The position numbers and the translations under genes were made by a program. The notes under the pieces were generated by a model, which saw only the letters and a list, made by a program, of their open reading frames with translations, was not told where the DNA came from and ran no database searches. From Lates calcarifer (lineage: Eukaryota > Chordata > Actinopteri > Centropomidae): a stretch of DNA of 64,000 nucleotides. How positions within the stretch are numbered: position 1 is the first letter of the stretch; each line of letters opens with the position of its first letter. The DNA is taken from NCBI RefSeq assembly GCF_001640805.2, contig NC_066835.1, positions 11,494,872 to 11,558,871 on the forward strand, given 5' to 3'. Positions 54,158-64,000 of this stretch are shown one piece after another.

Positions 54158-54305
54158 TTTTTAAAGCAATTCTGCCTCTGAGTCGCTGACAAGCCCACCC
54201 TTAAAGCCACTCCCTCTTCCTTTTCCTTTGCTCCCTCTCCTGACCAATCAGCTGTGGCTGGGGGTGGTCATCCTCTCTCTGCATGTCCAGTGGTTGCAGT
54301 GGCTG

Positions 54306-56240
54306 CTATTGCATGCGGTCGGCTTGCAGCTGCTGAGGCTGGTACTGACCGAAGGCCGCGGCTGCGGCGGCGGCCGAGCCTGGGGCAGCGGTGGCTAAAG
54401 GCTGCTGGACTGCGTAGCCATAGCCAGCGGTGGCCACGTAGCCCGCGGCCGCAGGGGAAGCGGCGTAGGGATACTGCTCGTATGCAGCTGCAGCTGCAGC
54501 GCTGGCCGCAGCCGCAGAGTACTGCGCATAGGCAGCGCCGGTGTAGTCGATGTAAGGGGAGGAGGCCGTGGCAGGTGCAGCGGCTGCAGGCTGCACGTGA
54601 GGGATGACGACACTAGGCTGCACAAAGGCCTGAGGGTACACGTAGTGGGCCGGGATGCTGTGGGACAAACACATACATCAGGGTTTAATTTGATTCATCT
54701 GAGAATAAGATCCCCCAAACAACCACCTTAAAACCCAACTCCATCACACTGCGGCCAAGCACCCTCCCACCACCCAGCCCCAGTCCAATCCACCAGTCAA
54801 GAACACCAAGGAAATGCCTGCTAGTAGGGATTAGAACAATATAGGGTTGCCAAAATAGAAATCTCTCTGTGAAAAGAAGATTGGAAGGTGAGGAAAACTT
54901 TAACCACCCAGAGGCTGCGTATTGAACCTCTGGGTCACTCAAATGTACTGAAAAGTCACATCTGTATGATCACATTCAGAGAGAGTGAGGCCTGGGTGAT
55001 GATGTCATCCTTTTTAATGGGCTGCAACATGGGAAACAGATTCAGTTTTTACTGTTTTGGTCAGTTTTGAGTTTGTGTTGTGGAGACAGGACTACAGAGA
55101 GGCACAGGGAGACGAGATGAAGAGAAAAAGTTTGGGATCTGTAACCTGCAGCTCGTCTACGGGTCACATGTGGATTTGGCTCTGGAGCCGTGTTCCTGGG
55201 AGGGGCGGAGGTGTGTGTGTGTGGGGTAGGGAGGGGGGGCTTACAGTGCCTGGGGCGGGGGTGTGGACAGAGGAGATGAGCCCAGGGAAGCATTGTGAAA
55301 ATGTCACTGCCACTTTGACAGCTGGACAGTTTTCAAAAAGGGACGCTGCTGGCCATTTCCCCCTCTGTGTCGGGACAAAGAGCCGGGGAGGCAGCGGGGG
55401 GAGCTGGGACTAGGCTCCACACCCAGAGGGATGTTTCAATTAAATAAACAATTATGAACAATGAGCACATTCTGCCCTCCATGACATAGCCTTATCCTGC
55501 CCCCCTTAGACTTTATAAGGTCTGGAAACTCAGTCAGAGTTGAGGGTAGCTTTTGAAATGTATATGACTGGTTGTGAGGTGAGGTGCCAACATGTGACTC
55601 AGGAAGAAAAACCATGAAAGTTTTAGGTCTTGTGAGAATTTGAGGCTTTGATGTCCTGAGAAAACAGCCCTCCCTCCATGTTAGAGATAAAAGTAGAGTC
55701 AATTTCATTTTCATTCATTGATGTTTACTGCACAAGACTCAAAAGGTATGTTAACTGTTGGTGAGTTTGAATGACGATCGCTGAAAAAATCTGTTGAGAG
55801 AAAATCAAGGAAGTGCAATATGATCAGCTGAGTTTGCATAAATGAACGTCAGGCAATCTCTTTTTGGAGTCTGGATCAGGGAGAGAAGAGAGGAGGAGTG
55901 TGCAGGAAATGTTAAAGAGTGAAAGGCAGGATCTATCGTGGCAACCCTATTGTCAGCACTCCATTATCCAATCCAATCCACATCTCAACCGAAAACAGTG
56001 GGCCCAGAGAAAAACAGGAAGAACAAAACAACAGCAAGGCGTCAGAGAGGAAGAAATATATAAAAATAGTCCACTTTGACTAAACTGAAACGACAACAAG
56101 AAGGGGCACACCACAATCACTCAACTGGAAAGACACAAAAAAGGGAGAGGGAACATATAAAAGTGGGCATGTAGAGATTTGGTGTGACTTTTACTAAAGG
56201 GAAAAGGTTGATATTGTCACTGGCTCAGCACAAACAGAAA

Positions 56241-56289
<49 letters not shown>

Positions 56290-56490
56290 TCTTGTCTCCA
56301 TGACTTCAGGGGACATTACACTGACACTTACATTGATTTCCTGGGGGACTTACTCTAACCCTAACCTTAAAACATGTCTTCTCCGTAATATTTAATGATT
56401 TACATTATGAGGACTAATTGTCCCCATAAGGAAGACACGTCTCCATAATGTGACTGTGATATTGGTCCCCACAACACAGGAATACCTTGA

Positions 56491-56553
<63 letters not shown>

Positions 56554-57618
56554 GATACACAGGTTTAAATTCTGCATTGGAGGGATGAAGTGTTTTCTCC
56601 AGAGTTATCCTAACGGGAAAATCCTCAGAAAACAGAATTTTTATCATCATGTGACACTGAAACTCTCCTTTCAAACCCGCACTAATGAAACTCAGCAGGG
56701 TGAGGCAGGTTTCCAGGATGATTTTATTGGATGACATCTCTAAAGCTGGCTCAATAAGAGACTCCCTCATGCTGTGGTTTGCTGGGGAGGTGGGGGGCTT
56801 TTTCTTTATGTTATCTGAAGTGAAATCATTCTATTATTCAATTCCAACAAACAGGGAGGACACTTCTCCAACTAGAGGTTGATGACACACTGACTGGCCA
56901 ATATCCAGTATGTAATAAAGAGGCCTGCATTAATGTGATAGGTCTAACAGCAACGCACAAGATGTGCAAGTCAGTATCTCAAGCTCACACATTTTCTCAC
57001 AAATACCCAACATTTACTTGTTAACAGAATCTGTTTGGTGGATTAATACAACTTCTTCAAGTAGTTTACATTTTGTTAAAGTGTTGTCTTGCCCAGGAAA
57101 CAGCCACTATCACTGTTAAAGATCTGTATTTAATCTACTGACACACATACTGTAAAAGTGCAGATGGTGGGAACAAGACAAATCTAACTGGAAATGTTCT
57201 GAGCTTGTGTACTGTTTTAGCACAATGACTGTCTGCTACTGAATAAATCACTAAAAGCCTGAGAATTTTCCTTTATCGCCTTTACATAAAAACTAGTTTG
57301 GACTGTAGAACATGTTTTATGGGCTTTCAATCAATGTCGTGGGAACAGGAATAATTACTTTGGGGAAAAGACATTCCTTCAAACGTTCACTTGCATAATT
57401 TTCCTCAGCAGTTACTGTATTTGATTGACTGTAGAGGCTGCAGCTCATACAGGGGCTATTTTTTGACATATAACATCCAGTGGAGGTCCAGTGGTATGTG
57501 ACCATCTCCACTGCTCTTGAAATCAAACCCCAGGTCCAGTGCATTCTAGGTTGAACCTTTTCTTGTCTCTGATTCCCCACCACTGCAATTATGAGATAGT
57601 ATGGTAGACTAACAAACA

Positions 57619-57669
<51 letters not shown>

Positions 57670-60407
57670 GTATAAGCATGCACACAAATATATTCACACA
57701 CACATGGCATAAGCAGGGGGTTTGGCCATGGGAAGCAATGTGGCCCACTAATAAAGAAATTACCCTCTTTTCCCCTGGAGATCATGTGGAGTCATGAAAA
57801 AAGGAGAATAAAAAATATTACAATAACTCTGAGGCTGTTTTCTGAAGCCATGCTGGTACTAGTGGTGTGTCCTGCTCTGTGTGTGTGTGTGTGTGTCTGT
57901 CTGTCTGTCTTCACTGGAATGTTGTGTTCACACAACCCAGAGGTCATTAAAGTTCAAGGCTAAATAAAGGTTCTCTTCCATCGTGCATGCCGTCCACCGA
58001 GGGAGAGAACACAAGTACAAATGTACACTGAGGTGAGAGGATTTGATGTGAGTGAGGTGATGTGTTTGTGCCTGTTTGTCACTACACACCTGTCCTGCTT
58101 TGACAGAGCTGCTCATGAGACTTTTTTTTTAATTGAAACTGAGTCACAGATGGATCTGGTGTCTAGTTTCACTTTAAGTACAGCACAACTTGAGTCATGA
58201 TCTGCACATAAAAAGCTACTTGGATCAGTTAGTTTGTGTAGCTCCTTTACAAATTACTATGTATGGAAGTTGAATAACAAAACTACAGAACCAGTGCAAA
58301 ACAAATTCAAGCTGTACTCAAGTCAAATCAGGTGTGTGAAAAAGTTATTTTCCCAAATTCTGACATGAAGATGCTTGTTTGTAACCCAGTCTTGTGTTTC
58401 TCTCACATTTTTTCCCTGTTGTTTCAGTTGCTGAGCAGCTTGAGGATGTGAGAGTGACTTGTAACAAATCTTTGAAAACCAGAAAATTTCCATATGTAGC
58501 TGTTGGTATCACTTCTACTCACAATTAGTCTTTCAGACATATTGTTGGCTACACTGTCACTTTGACTGATTTATATGGTTTTTACCAACATGACATCCTT
58601 GAATAAATATGAAACATCACTACATGACTCCTCCTCTGATATTTGTAAATGTACGACCATACAATTGAAAGAGCTCATTGCTCTTACTCATGGATGTCAA
58701 GGTCTTCTGATTGGTGAAACACAAGGTGACATCATGTGTCTCATTTTGCCAGAACAACAATTAAAGTCTGGGATTAAATATTTGACATTTTTGCTTTAAA
58801 ATTTACACATTTGATCAAGTATTCAATTAATCGACCAATCATTGCAGCTCTAAATATCACACTCACAATTCTCAAAACTTGACCTGTGCTATCAATGTGT
58901 CTCTGCCTGCTCTCAGATCTGAACTTTTCAACTGATCAGCTGCTCAGACTTTTGTCAGTAATTAACTTCTGTATTTTTGAATGCAGCATTTTCACCACAC
59001 GTGAAAGATAAAATGACTGGTTCTGGTTCAGACAAGATGATTAGGATGTATGTGTAAGCACATGAAAAAGATGTGTATTTATGTGGCCCCTGAAACACCC
59101 ACTCTGACCCAGTTTAAATGCTTTTACATGAGAGAGAGAAAGAGAGAGATGGCCCTGCACCCTCACTGGACCCCCCCAACACACACATACACACATACAC
59201 TCACACTCACACGCACACACACACACACAACACAGAGCTTCATGCGACTGCAGCATCAGCATTCGGGCTTTGTGTGACACAATGGGTGCGCTTGTTTTCC
59301 TTAACACCACGAGCCCATGTGACGAAAGCTCGCTGAGAGAGAATAAGAGAGAGAGAGAGAGACATCCAGACATTTGTTTGTGTCACAGTGGAGACTTTGG
59401 TGCGCTGAGCTGAGCTGAAAATGAGCGTGCATGTGGACAGACAAAGCCACGCACACACACGCAAACACAACAAGAGCACATATTTATATGTACCACTGCA
59501 GCCAGACACACACACTAACACACACGCACACACATAAATACACGAGGCGCACATATTAACTGATAGGCTTCCAATTCATTAGTAAGACATACATACACAC
59601 TTCTGATCACACTACATGACCACAAGTTTCCTATATTTGGTGTACGAGAGAGAGAGATAGGACAGTTGAAATGAATTAGACAGAGCAAGACATAGTGAAT
59701 TTGTCCCTGGTACGTTGTGTTAATGTAACAAACACCAGGAAGATGCTGTAAGCACACACAAGCAGTGATAGAGTTTGTTATTCTGAGGGGAAAGGAGGGG
59801 AAATTGTGAAGGGGTAGGAACGAGGAGGTGACTGGGGTAAAGAAAACAACAACAACAAAAAAAGGAAACTCCACACAGAAAATCCATCACTCACTCCAAC
59901 AAGACAGCCAAAAAACACATGACACAACACATCCTGTTAAACAAGTCAACCACAAGCTAAAAGCAATAAAAGTAAATAAAAAAAAAAAAAAAAACTTTGC
60001 TCTTTCTTGGCAAAGTTAACACGCTTCCACAAAAAAAAAAAGGAAAAAAGAACACCCCAAAAATCCAGTCAATTCAGCTTTTTTTGTCATTAAAGTAAGA
60101 AAGCACACGGTTTCGCTAACAACACCACTTCATAACTGCACACAAAGCTCTAAGTTCTATTCAAATAAAATAAAATAAAAATAAGTCAAAAAGTCAAATG
60201 AAACCCACGTACATGCATCTATAATCACCATTTTGAGAGCTTGTTTGTGTGTGTTTGAGTCTACAGGTAATTCCTTTCTCTGATCTGTGATTATGTTTGC
60301 AGAACTATTCCGCAAACCAGCACAGTTAGCTTAACCGACAGCGAGCCTGTCCAGAGAAAGATAGATAACATTGAGTCAGGCTGGAAGGTTCCATCATGTC
60401 ATCAGCA

Positions 60408-60442
<35 letters not shown>

Positions 60443-62340
60443 ACACACACACACAGAAGTTTGTACACTCACTCAAACACATTTTCACAAGCAGGCAAAC
60501 CAGGAAAGGGCAGTTTGACTGGCTTTTTTTGGGGGGGTGTGGGGGTGGACAGTCATACTGAAACAAGCAACAAACTACTTAATGTCCACCTCCGATTATC
60601 AGCAATTATTAATATTCGAACAGAAGTAAACATGTGGCATTAATTATCACACACAGAAAAGATTAAATCAGAACATGGTTAAATTGATCACTTTTTAAAC
60701 TTTGCCTCTATATATAAATAAAGAGCATCTAAACAGTCTTCTGAACAACATGTGGACTTACCCATAAGGCCTTTGGATGAACGCAGGGTGAATCTGGGGA
60801 ACACCAAAGGTAAAACCTGCAAAACAAGAGGAAATGTAAGAAACCTGTCGATTCCAAAAGCACTAAGAACAGTCCCTCTCTTCACTCTGTATCTATGATC
60901 ATATAACCTTACGACATGTTCCTACATCTGTAGGTGCAGCCTAAAAAACCAAACGAACCCTCGGGTGAGAATCTGAAAGGACTGGCTTGATTTTCTTGTT
61001 TGCTGCTTTTCTAATAAAACCAACTAAGACATTTACTGCTCTTGAACAAGAACATGGGAACAAAGGCACTTGCTATGTTGAATTAAAACTTTTTGAAGCC
61101 AATAAAAGTAACAATCATTCTTTCTGACTTATTGATTTCGGGAATGTGCTGTCTTTACCTGGCTGCATCACCCGTGGCTTGGCCCCCAGGTAGGCCAGGT
61201 TGACGTTGGCCTTCCTGCCGTCGATGATTGGGTTGGGGTCCTTACAGGCCCGGTCTGCGGCCGAGCGATCCGCCATTGTCACCTGACAGAGAGGAACGAA
61301 CGCACACAGACACACACACACACACCACACACACACACAGAGGATGGGAAAGATGTAGCTTGTTCAGGCAAGTATGCACACTAAGTATGCTTGAAGAAAC
61401 ATTAGAGACAACAGGTTTCCATGGCAGCACTGAATGTAGTCACAGATAAAGACTAAGGCTTCTTAAAGTGACGAAACCGTGTTTGAAAACAAAGATGGGA
61501 AACATTTTGTGTATGAGTGTGGGTGCTGTGTGCACCTCTCATTCTGTATGTGTGTGTGTGTGTGAGAGAGTGAGAGTATCTGGCAGCACACACACATCCA
61601 TCACCCTCATGTGGATGTGTTGAAACTATCAGCAGTGAATGGAAGCCTGGCTGAGATGACTGACTGAACATGGCTCCAGCATCGGCTCCGATTACAGCAA
61701 CCAAACTTTATCACTCTCACAGCTTCACCATATACTTCTCTTTTTACACACTTTTCACAACTGAAACCAGAGAAAGGTTTTTTTTTTTTTTTTTTTTTTA
61801 GGAATGTTGAACAAACTTGATGCAGCTATAACAATAAAGAGATGATTTACTGTGAGCTGAAGCTGCAGAAACGTCAAATCAGGCTTGCAGTCAAACTTTG
61901 TGCATATCAAGGGTGACTGTGCAACTTTATGCCTTATCTACTGGGAAGATGTGCCAAAGCTACTTCTCATATGATGAAGCAGTCTTTAAAGAGGCCAAAT
62001 AAGAGCCACGTCTGTCTTTGGTTAGGCGTGTTACATTTATATTTGTGCATAAATCTGTCATAAATGTGTAGATGATTTAAAGAGTCACTAAAAAGAGGTA
62101 TTATTGGCTGAGTAGCTCTGAGCTGCTGGGTTCTTATGCCTCTGTAACTGCCTCTGAAATATTTTTTGTCTGGCAGGTTTTGTGACAAGTGGGAGCAAAA
62201 ATATTTGCCCAACGTTGTAAACAGATTCTGAGATGATGAAACTAGTGTGACAGATAAAAAAAACAAAACGCTCTGTAATATTAAGACATCATCGTGCGTT
62301 TTTTCTCAGCACCACCAGAGCCAGAGCCAGAGCTGTCAGT

Positions 62341-62417
<77 letters not shown>

Positions 62418-62856
62418 TTTGCTTTCAAACGTGTCGGGGCGCATACCAACGCGCAACAAGTTGGTGGGTGCGAAGATTGCAACAGAAGCCGATGACAAAA
62501 TTAAAACAGGGGGCCCAGTTATCAAAACATAAACATCTCATGACGTTCTCAGATATGTTAATGTTAGTCATGATGTTGTTGTGAAAGACAGCGACAGCCG
62601 CGCGCATTAGCGGAGTTGGGCAGGATTTCTCTTACGTGCGTAAAATGTTTTTAGAGTTTGCTTTAAGCGCAATAAAAGTGATACTTACGAATCCATAACC
62701 CCTAGACTTGCCGGTCTGTCTGTCGGTAATCACCACCGCTTCTTCAATCTCACCGAACACCTCAAAATATTTCCTGAGACTTGAATCCGTGGTGTGATAG
62801 GGAAGACCCCCGACAAAAATCTTCGTATAGGTCGTGTCCTTTTGCGTGGTGTGCAT
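54306..62856 (-). CDS. rbm24: RNA-binding motif protein 24
   Basis: Four coding exons on the minus strand: 62689-62856, 61159-61282, 60762-60816 and 54306-54657. They total 699 bp, giving 232 residues (human 236), all phases intact. The protein starts [20 protein letters not shown]. The single RRM has RNP2 IFVGGL (13-18) and RNP1 KSRGYGFV (50-57), followed by [21 protein letters not shown]. The C-terminal half is Ala/Tyr/Pro-rich ([51 protein letters not shown]) and ends [13 protein letters not shown], as in vertebrate RBM24. RBM38 lacks this exact tail. Family knowledge: a cytoplasmic/nuclear regulator of mRNA splicing, stability and translation with GU-rich target preference, needed in heart, skeletal muscle, lens and inner ear. 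Fish have two copies (a and b); which one this is cannot be decided here, although the near-complete tail suggests rbm24a. The neighbour downstream is cap2, the same pair as in human. Confidence 0.96.
56246..56550. repeat. Teleost interspersed repeat flanked by (CA)n on both sides
   Basis: CA run 56249-56287, then GGTCTTGTCTCCATGACTTC, a short TAACCCTAACC-type phrase, GATTTACATTATGAGGACT, and GGTCCCCACAACACAGGAAT, then CA run 56491-56548. The unit with its CA borders resembles a repeat found dispersed in many fish genomes. Confidence 0.65.
57616..57665. repeat. (CA)n(TA)n microsatellite
   Basis: A CA run passing into ATATATATG, in rbm24 intron 3. Confidence 0.85.
60408..60455. repeat. (CA)n microsatellite
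   Basis: A CA run with one CC interruption, in rbm24 intron 3. Confidence 0.9.
61778..61799. repeat. Poly(T) tract
   Basis: About 22 consecutive T in rbm24 intron 1. This intron (61283-62688) has no other recognisable feature apart from the compound microsatellite at 62342-62414. Confidence 0.85.
62342..62414. repeat. (TG)n(GA)n compound microsatellite
   Basis: A TG run directly followed by about 24 GA units, in rbm24 intron 1, roughly 0.3 kb from the exon 1 donor. Confidence 0.95.
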
Positions 62857-62981
62857 CGTTAGTGCAAAATACAATAAATAGGAACAATAACAAAAAAACA
62901 AAACAGAATAGTGCAATGTCTCCTTATCAATAATTCTTTGGATGAAGAGAGAAAGAAGAGAGAGAGAGAGAGAGGGAGAGA

Positions 62982-63179
62982 TCAGCTGGCTCTGTAACTT
63001 TTCTTCAGAAGAGAAAACAAAACAAAAAACTCGACAAAAATGAAGCCTGGAGGTAGATTTATCTTCCGACAGTTAAGAGGAGAGTTATGTATGGAGCGGA
63101 TTGTCCCAAAGAGACCATCAGGTGTTTCCAGCTCTTCTTGGTAACTCTGCTGTCTAACTGAATAGCTTTGGGGACCCAT
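62982..63179 (-). other. 65-codon upstream ORF in the putative rbm24 5'UTR
   Basis: An ATG-initiated ORF beginning MGPQSYSVRQ and ending SYRAS stop lies 125 bases upstream of the rbm24 ATG on the same strand, with no evident intron between them. No domain is recognised. It may be a translational control uORF or chance. Confidence 0.3.
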
Positions 63180-63273
63180 TCCTAAAAGCGCTCGGTCCTA
63201 ACTCCACCCAGCTCTTTTAGTCCCATCTCTGCCCGCCCACCGGCGCGCACAAACAGCTGGGAAGCCTGCATGG

Positions 63274-63306
63274 CGTGTGTGTGTGTGTGTGTGTGTTATA
63301 TATATA
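63274..63306 (-). promoter_or_regulatory. Possible TATA element of rbm24 followed by (CA)n
   Basis: In the minus sense, CTCTATATATATAA (TATA core 63297-63306) is followed immediately by a CA repeat (63274-63296). An E-box CAGCTG lies near 63253-63258. A start site 25-30 bases downstream would give a 5'UTR of about 0.4 kb. This rests on sequence appearance only. Confidence 0.3.
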
Positions 63307-63699
63307 GAGAGAGACTGCTGGAGTTACTTCTTTACAAAGAAAAAGAGAATAGAATCACGTTTAATTAATCATCAGGGGTCAACAAAACCTGATCCCACTG
63401 ATATGTTGGAGGAGCAGAGACTTTCTGGAGAAGCACGTGAAAAATAACCAAACGCACAGAAAGTGTTTGTGTGATTTTCACCGCCTTATAAATAAATATC
63501 TGGAGATTTTGCTCTCCTCTCTCTTGGGTGAGATAAAGCGCAGATCAAGGTCCGGCCTGTCTCTCCATAGGCCTGCGCGCAGTAGGCCTCTGGGCTATGT
63601 AAACAGGCGGTCGGGGACTGAACACGGCCCCCAGCAGCAGCAGGAGCAGCAGTGAGCAGACAGGTGCAGCTCTGAGACTCCGTTTGAAGGATCAGCTTT

Positions 63700-63920
63700 C
63701 AGAGCAGCGTCTCAGCCCGACCGGTCGAGGCAGACGGCAGCCCACCCTGAGTCCGGTTCTGCTCGAGGTTTCTGCCTCTTAAAAGGAGGTTTTTCTTGCC
63801 ACTGATACCAGCTGGTCGTGGTGAGAACTGTTGGGTCTCTCTTTGTAAATATTATAATATAAAGAGTGCAGTCTAGACTGGCTCCATATGAAATATGCCT
63901 TGCCAACAGTTCACTTGTGG
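63700..63920 (+). repeat. Teleost interspersed repeat fragment
   Basis: CTGAGTCCGGTTCTGCTCGA, AAGGAGGTTTTTCTTGCCACTGATACC and GTGCAGTCTAGACTGGCTCC match the body of a repeat I know from many fish genomes. Its 3' tail (GGCGCTATATAAATAAATTTGAC) is present at 4365-4438. No gene is seen upstream of it in the window. Confidence 0.55.
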
Positions 63921-64000
63921 GGGTTAGGGTTAGTATAATCCAGACTGCTCAGACTTTGGAAATGTGAAGTGGATTTTCCTTTAAACTGTTTTCTGATTTT

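Larger units (their letters stand above)
52099..54305 (-). other. rbm24: Putative long 3'UTR of rbm24
   Basis: This AT-rich region with no ORF support runs from the rbm24 stop to the candidate poly(A) signals. It contains several simple repeats: (CAG)n on the plus strand, which is CTG in the transcript sense, at 52868-52893; pyrimidine- and GA-rich tracts at 53126-53225; an A-rich run at 53529-53561; and (CAT)n at 54096-54157. Confidence 0.5.
54658..60761 (-). other. rbm24 intron 3 (6.1 kb), microsatellite-rich
   Basis: Intron between the 55-bp third exon and the last exon. It contains a repeat block at 56246-56550, CA/GT runs at 57616-57665 and 57881-57910, CA-rich and GA-rich tracts at 59130-59545, an A run at 59978-59996 and a CA run at 60408-60455. 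No other gene is evident. Confidence 0.75.

Noticed and set aside
54254..54607. 117-residue plus-strand ORF across the rbm24 last exon
   Set aside because: It is the antisense shadow of the GC-rich Ala/Tyr-coding rbm24 exon. No splice sites or family match.
63921..63935. GGGGTTAGGGTTAG as telomeric sequence
   Set aside because: Only two units, next to an interspersed repeat; too short to mean a telomere or fusion point.

Overview
This is vertebrate nuclear DNA, almost certainly from a teleost fish. Coding exons are short, GT-AG-bounded and separated by long AT-rich introns. CA/GT, GA/CT and trinucleotide microsatellites are very frequent. Several interspersed repeats look like families I know from many fish genomes. 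I found no bacterial, viral, CRISPR or tRNA features. All exon coordinates below were read by hand from splice signals, reading phase and remembered vertebrate protein families. No alignment or RNA data were used.

Six protein-coding genes are present, five on the minus strand. From left to right: (1) grina/TMBIM3, a seven-helix Golgi/ER calcium-leak and anti-apoptotic protein, coding 1932-5892, with a probable non-coding first exon and E-box promoter near 13.44-13.57 kb. (2) mapk15 (ERK7/8), coding 14654-21855 in 14 exons, with a ciliary X-box-like motif upstream. (3) vps28, an ESCRT-I subunit, coding 24781-26996 in nine exons. (4) aunip on the plus strand, 29144-30675, head-to-head with vps28. 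(5) cap2, an actin-recycling cyclase-associated protein, 31947-46748 in 12 coding exons, tail-to-tail with aunip. (6) rbm24, an RRM splicing/translation regulator of muscle and sensory tissue, 54306-62856 in four exons.

The human counterparts of genes 1-3 lie in 8q24.3, aunip in 1p36 and cap2-rbm24 as neighbours in 6p22.3. The window therefore joins three human linkage groups.

Four coding exons carry an apparent extra single base, each lengthening a short homopolymer: mapk15 twice (one inside the TEY activation loop), cap2 once and aunip once. Removing one base in each restores phase across all remaining exons. This looks more like uncorrected assembly indels than real gene death.

The most interesting biology is: a cap2 intron with a GC donor and a (UG)17-U5 acceptor; a consensus PCNA-binding (PIP-box) motif and a duplicated LFTQDS module in aunip; and the mapk15 and grina promoter motifs. 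Long non-coding stretches hold microsatellites, palindromic MITE-like elements and degenerate repeats. Nothing else convincing was seen there.
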